From: Sunxiuqinia indica
GTDB lineage: Bacteria; Bacteroidota; Bacteroidia; Bacteroidales; Prolixibacteraceae
DNA length: 64,000 nucleotides
Assembly: GCF_009847015.1 (NCBI RefSeq)
Contig: NZ_WVEM01000001.1
Location: 620,001-684,000 of the forward strand
Direction of reading: 5' to 3'
Shown: positions 61,555 through 64,000 of the stretch, in pieces
Layout: each line of letters begins with the position of its first letter
Position numbering within the stretch: the stretch's first letter is position 1
Translations under genes and position numbers: made by a program
Notes under the pieces: model-generated
Seen by the model: only the letters and a program-made list of their open reading frames with translations
Database searches by the model: none
Told to the model about the DNA's origin: nothing

Positions 61555-62502
61555 ATGACATACAAATCGAACCTAACTAAACAAATTCTACTGCTTATCT
61601 TTTTATGTGGCTTTCTAGGCTGTTCTTCTACAACTCAAGAAAACAAGCAGAAAAAGATAGCAGTTGTTATATCTACACTGAACAATCCATGGTTTGTTGT
61701 CTTGGGTGAATCAGCTGCTAAACGAGCACAAGAATTGGGCTATGAAACTCAAATTTTTGACTCTCAAAACAACTCGTCCAAAGAAGCTGAGCATTTCGAT
61801 AACATCATCGCCATGGGTTACGATGCAATTCTTTTTAACCCAACAGACGCCGATGGTTCAGTTTTAAATGTTAAACGAGCCAAAACTGCAGGGATCCCTA
61901 CCTTTTGCATGGATCGTGAGATCAATTCTCAAGATGCAGCCGCCTCCCAATTACTTTCTGATAGTTTTACCGGCTGCGTTAAACTAGGCGAATATTTCGT
62001 CAGGCAAATGAACCAAAAGGGCAACTATGTTGAAATTCTGGGTCTGGTGGGAGACAATAATACCTGGAACCGATCCAATGGTTTTCACAGCGTGGTGGAT
62101 GAATTCCCGAAATTGAAAATGGTAGCGCAACAAAGTGCTGACTTCGATCGAAACAAAGCCATGGATGTGATGGAAACCATCATGCAGGCTCAACCAAATA
62201 TTGACGCCGTATTTTGTGGAAATGATGCGATGGCACTGGGTGCCTACCAAGCAATTCTGGCTGCCGGAAAAGCGGATGAAATAAAGGTCTTTGGGTTTGA
62301 TGGTTCAAACGACGCAATACGTGCTATTGCAAATGATAAAATAGCGGCAACCGTAATGCAGTTCCCCGTTTTAATGGCTCATAAATCTGCTGAATTTGCA
62401 GATCAAACCATCAAAGGTCAAGCTCAATTCAGCAACAAAATGCCGGTTGAAGTAGAATTGGTTACCAAAGAGAACATTGAAAAATACCTCCCTGAAAATT
62501 AG
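61555..62502 (+). CDS. Ribose-type ABC transporter substrate-binding lipoprotein
   Basis: A 315-residue protein with lipobox FLGCSS (Cys23), anchored outside the cytoplasmic membrane. The mature part is a Peripla_BP_4 fold: [73 protein letters not shown] and [11 protein letters not shown], as in RbsB and related pentose-binding proteins. The bound sugar should be the substrate of the locus. It is followed by DUF2291 and RbsA-type genes with tiny gaps. Confidence 0.93.
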   Translation: MTYKSNLTKQILLLIFLCGFLGCSSTTQENKQKKIAVVISTLNNPWFVVLGESAAKRAQELGYETQIFDSQNNSSKEAEHFDNIIAMGYDAILFNPTDADGSVLNVKRAKTAGIPTFCMDREINSQDAAASQLLSDSFTGCVKLGEYFVRQMNQKGNYVEILGLVGDNNTWNRSNGFHSVVDEFPKLKMVAQQSADFDRNKAMDVMETIMQAQPNIDAVFCGNDAMALGAYQAILAAGKADEIKVFGFDGSNDAIRAIANDKIAATVMQFPVLMAHKSAEFADQTIKGQAQFSNKMPVEVELVTKENIEKYLPEN

Positions 62503-62508
62503 CACCTT

Positions 62509-63150
62509 ATGAAAAAAACGTTGAATTATATCGTTGGGAGCATTGGCATTTTACTTATTATCTTTCTTTCATTGAAGGTTGAAAATCTGCAGGAACATCA
62601 GGCGAAAGCACCGACCACAATTTTTGATGCCAACGAATATGCCAATCATTTCTGGACTGAGAAGTTGCCACAGCGTATCAGTGAAGCTCCTGATGCAAAT
62701 TTGCTTTTAACCAAGTTGAATGAAAACCCGAATATGGCGATCAGTACTTATGGCAAAAAGTTGGGCATTTCGAAAACCTACTATTTTTTGTTCCAGGGAA
62801 ACGGAGTCATCCAAGCTATTGATGATGAATATCTATCAGTCGTATTGAATAATACACAGGATACGCTGCATATTGCGACAGCTTTTATCTTTGGAAATGC
62901 CGTTCGCGACGGCTCAGGATCAGTCAACATTGATAATTTCATCAATATGACTGACTTTAATAATGTGTCCATTGCCATCAATAAATTGGTAAAAGAGAAG
63001 ATCGTTCCCCGTCTAAAAAAATCAGCTGCAATAGGCAAAGAAATTGACTTTGCCGGAGTCGCTGAACTGAGAGAGGACCAAGCAATCCCCGAAATACTGA
63101 GCATTATTCCTGTAAAAGCAAATATTTCTGATGGAAAAACAGAACAATAA
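62509..63150 (+). CDS. DUF2291 family lipoprotein/membrane-anchored protein
   Basis: A 213-residue protein with an N-terminal membrane segment (LNYIVGSIGILLIIFLSL) and a beta-rich extracytoplasmic domain. FDANEYANHFWTEKLPQ and TAFIFGNAVRDGSGSVNIDNFINMTDFNNVSIAINKLVKEKIVP are typical of DUF2291, a family found beside RbsABC-type importers. It is likely an accessory of the importer (inference). It starts six bases after the binding-protein gene, and its end overlaps the ATPase gene by 20 bases. Confidence 0.9.
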   Translation: MKKTLNYIVGSIGILLIIFLSLKVENLQEHQAKAPTTIFDANEYANHFWTEKLPQRISEAPDANLLLTKLNENPNMAISTYGKKLGISKTYYFLFQGNGVIQAIDDEYLSVVLNNTQDTLHIATAFIFGNAVRDGSGSVNIDNFINMTDFNNVSIAINKLVKEKIVPRLKKSAAIGKEIDFAGVAELREDQAIPEILSIIPVKANISDGKTEQ

Positions 63151-64000
63151 GGAGCTGCCCATTCTCGAAGTCAGAAATGTATCCAAGAACTTCTCAGGTG
63201 TTTATGCCTTGCAAAATGTAAATCTGGATATTTACCCCGGGCAGGTGACCGCTATTATTGGAGAAAACGGAGCAGGAAAGTCAACCCTAATGAAAATCGT
63301 ATCCGGTGTTTATCCGGACTATGAGGGCAATGTTTTGCTAAACGGCAAAAAAGTCAACTTCAAAAATCCGAAAGAAGCCGGAGAACAGGGAGTGGTAATT
63401 ATCCACCAGGAATTGAACCTGATCCCCTACCTCAGCATCGCCGAAAACCTGTTTCTGGGAAATGAAATAACCAATCGTCTTGGCCTGTTGGACTATCCGG
63501 CAATGCACAAACAAGCAAAAGAATTACTCAGCCGTCTTCATTTAGATATTCACCCATCGACTCCACTAAACCAGCTGCGCGTCGGGCAACAACAATTGGT
63601 TGAAATAGCGAAAGCCCTTTTGCTTGACTCCAAAGTCTTAATTATGGACGAACCAACCTCAGCGATCAGTAATCATGAAGTTGAGCTACTATTCAAAATC
63701 ATTAACGAACTGAAATCAAAAGGAGTAGCTATTGCCTACATTTCACATAAACTCAAAGAATTGTTTGAAATTGCAGATCGGTATGCCGTGTTGCGCGATG
63801 GACAAAGCATGGGATCTGGAATGATGATGGGCACTTCGCAGGATCAACTGATTCAATTGATGGTCGGACGTGACTTGAAAAACAGTTTCCAAAAAGAGAA
63901 GACAATTAGTGCCAATGAAGTTTTAAGTGTTGAAAATTTGAAATTTCAGAATCCGGAAAATAAAAAGGACTACCTGGTAAACGATGTCAGTTTTTCACTC
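63131..64000 (+). CDS. RbsA-type sugar ABC transporter ATP-binding protein (3' end beyond window)
   Basis: At least 290 residues of a double-cassette ATPase. First cassette: Walker A GENGAGKST (residues 44-52), Q-loop VVIIHQELN, signature LRVGQQQLVEIAKALL (VGQQQ as in RbsA), Walker B VLIMDEPTSAI, and the H-loop YISHKL. The second cassette begins at the end of the window. ATG 63131 lies inside the DUF2291 gene (20-base overlap), which indicates translational coupling. The permease gene is expected just outside the window. Confidence 0.93.
   Translation, partial: MEKQNNKELPILEVRNVSKNFSGVYALQNVNLDIYPGQVTAIIGENGAGKSTLMKIVSGVYPDYEGNVLLNGKKVNFKNPKEAGEQGVVIIHQELNLIPYLSIAENLFLGNEITNRLGLLDYPAMHKQAKELLSRLHLDIHPSTPLNQLRVGQQQLVEIAKALLLDSKVLIMDEPTSAISNHEVELLFKIINELKSKGVAIAYISHKLKELFEIADRYAVLRDGQSMGSGMMMGTSQDQLIQLMVGRDLKNSFQKEKTISANEVLSVENLKFQNPENKKDYLVNDVSFSL

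Overview
The window reads as a chromosomal segment of a Bacteroidota bacterium, most likely from the marine or anaerobic Marinilabiliales/Prolixibacteraceae side of the phylum (inference). The signs are the rpmB-rpmG-DUF4295 cluster next to ftsY and rimO, an archaeal/eukaryotic-type ProS, DUF4954 and DUF6261 family proteins, OmpP1/FadL and porin O/P-type outer membrane proteins, TonB/ExbBD, a tricorn-like protease, weak or absent Shine-Dalgarno sites (one clear exception before 28612), and TAnnTTTG-like promoter boxes. I saw no rRNA, tRNA, CRISPR array, prophage or insertion sequence. Most of the window is ordinary core genome, tightly packed, with clear hairpin terminators between units.

Layout. 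1-3588 (minus): a membrane fatty-acid desaturase fused to a Rieske ferredoxin domain (cut by the window edge), an aldo/keto reductase and a secreted hypothetical protein. 3589-4518: a 930-base gene-free stretch holding a degenerate tandem array with an exact 42-bp period built around the palindrome CAAACGCGTTTG. 4519-5268: a DUF6261 gene. 5383-9399 (minus): sucB and sucA of the 2-oxoglutarate dehydrogenase complex. 9736-11496: a membrane-anchored alpha/beta hydrolase and an FkbM methyltransferase. 11805-14305 (minus): rimO and ftsY. 14401-17330: an XRE-S24 (LexA-like) repressor divergent from a radical SAM/DUF4130 pair predicted to act on DNA. 17522-18119 (minus): DUF4295, rpmG, rpmB. The repressor/radical-SAM module sits between two halves of what is usually one gene cluster in Bacteroidales.

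18414-20461: a 1-Cys peroxiredoxin, a CPBP protease and a DUF456 membrane protein. 20736-23566 (minus): a Tat-exported aldo/keto reductase, and an FMN-binding secreted protein overlapping an outer-membrane porin gene. 23731-28517 (minus): tilS, pepT, a hypothetical gene and proS. 28612-31560: a Tyr/Gly- and Ser-rich lipoprotein and an OmpP1/FadL-like porin. 31726-34754: a small hypothetical protein, a SAM methyltransferase and a DUF4954 beta-helix protein. 34817-38402 (minus): tonB, exbD, exbB and nhaD. 38599-about 42978 (minus): tamB, which lacks any ATG start. 43081-47639: tsaD, a COG0523 GTPase, an AEC transporter, a HAD phosphatase and a histidine phosphatase. 47887-52437: a tricorn-like protease and an ECF sigma factor with a membrane partner. 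52627-54885: a YjdM/PhnA protein and a DUF5060 glycoside hydrolase.

55098-64000 is one co-directional carbohydrate locus: RibB, a DeoR regulator, a glycerol-kinase-like FGGY kinase, an L-fucose-isomerase-like enzyme, a split transketolase, and a ribose-type ABC importer (binding lipoprotein, DUF2291 protein, ATPase running off the window). Import, aldose-ketose isomerisation, phosphorylation and two-carbon transfer is the logic of the apulose-4-phosphate (D-apiose) pathway. The divergent DUF5060 hydrolase, whose barrel resembles the apiosidase-related group, fits that reading, but the substrate is an inference.
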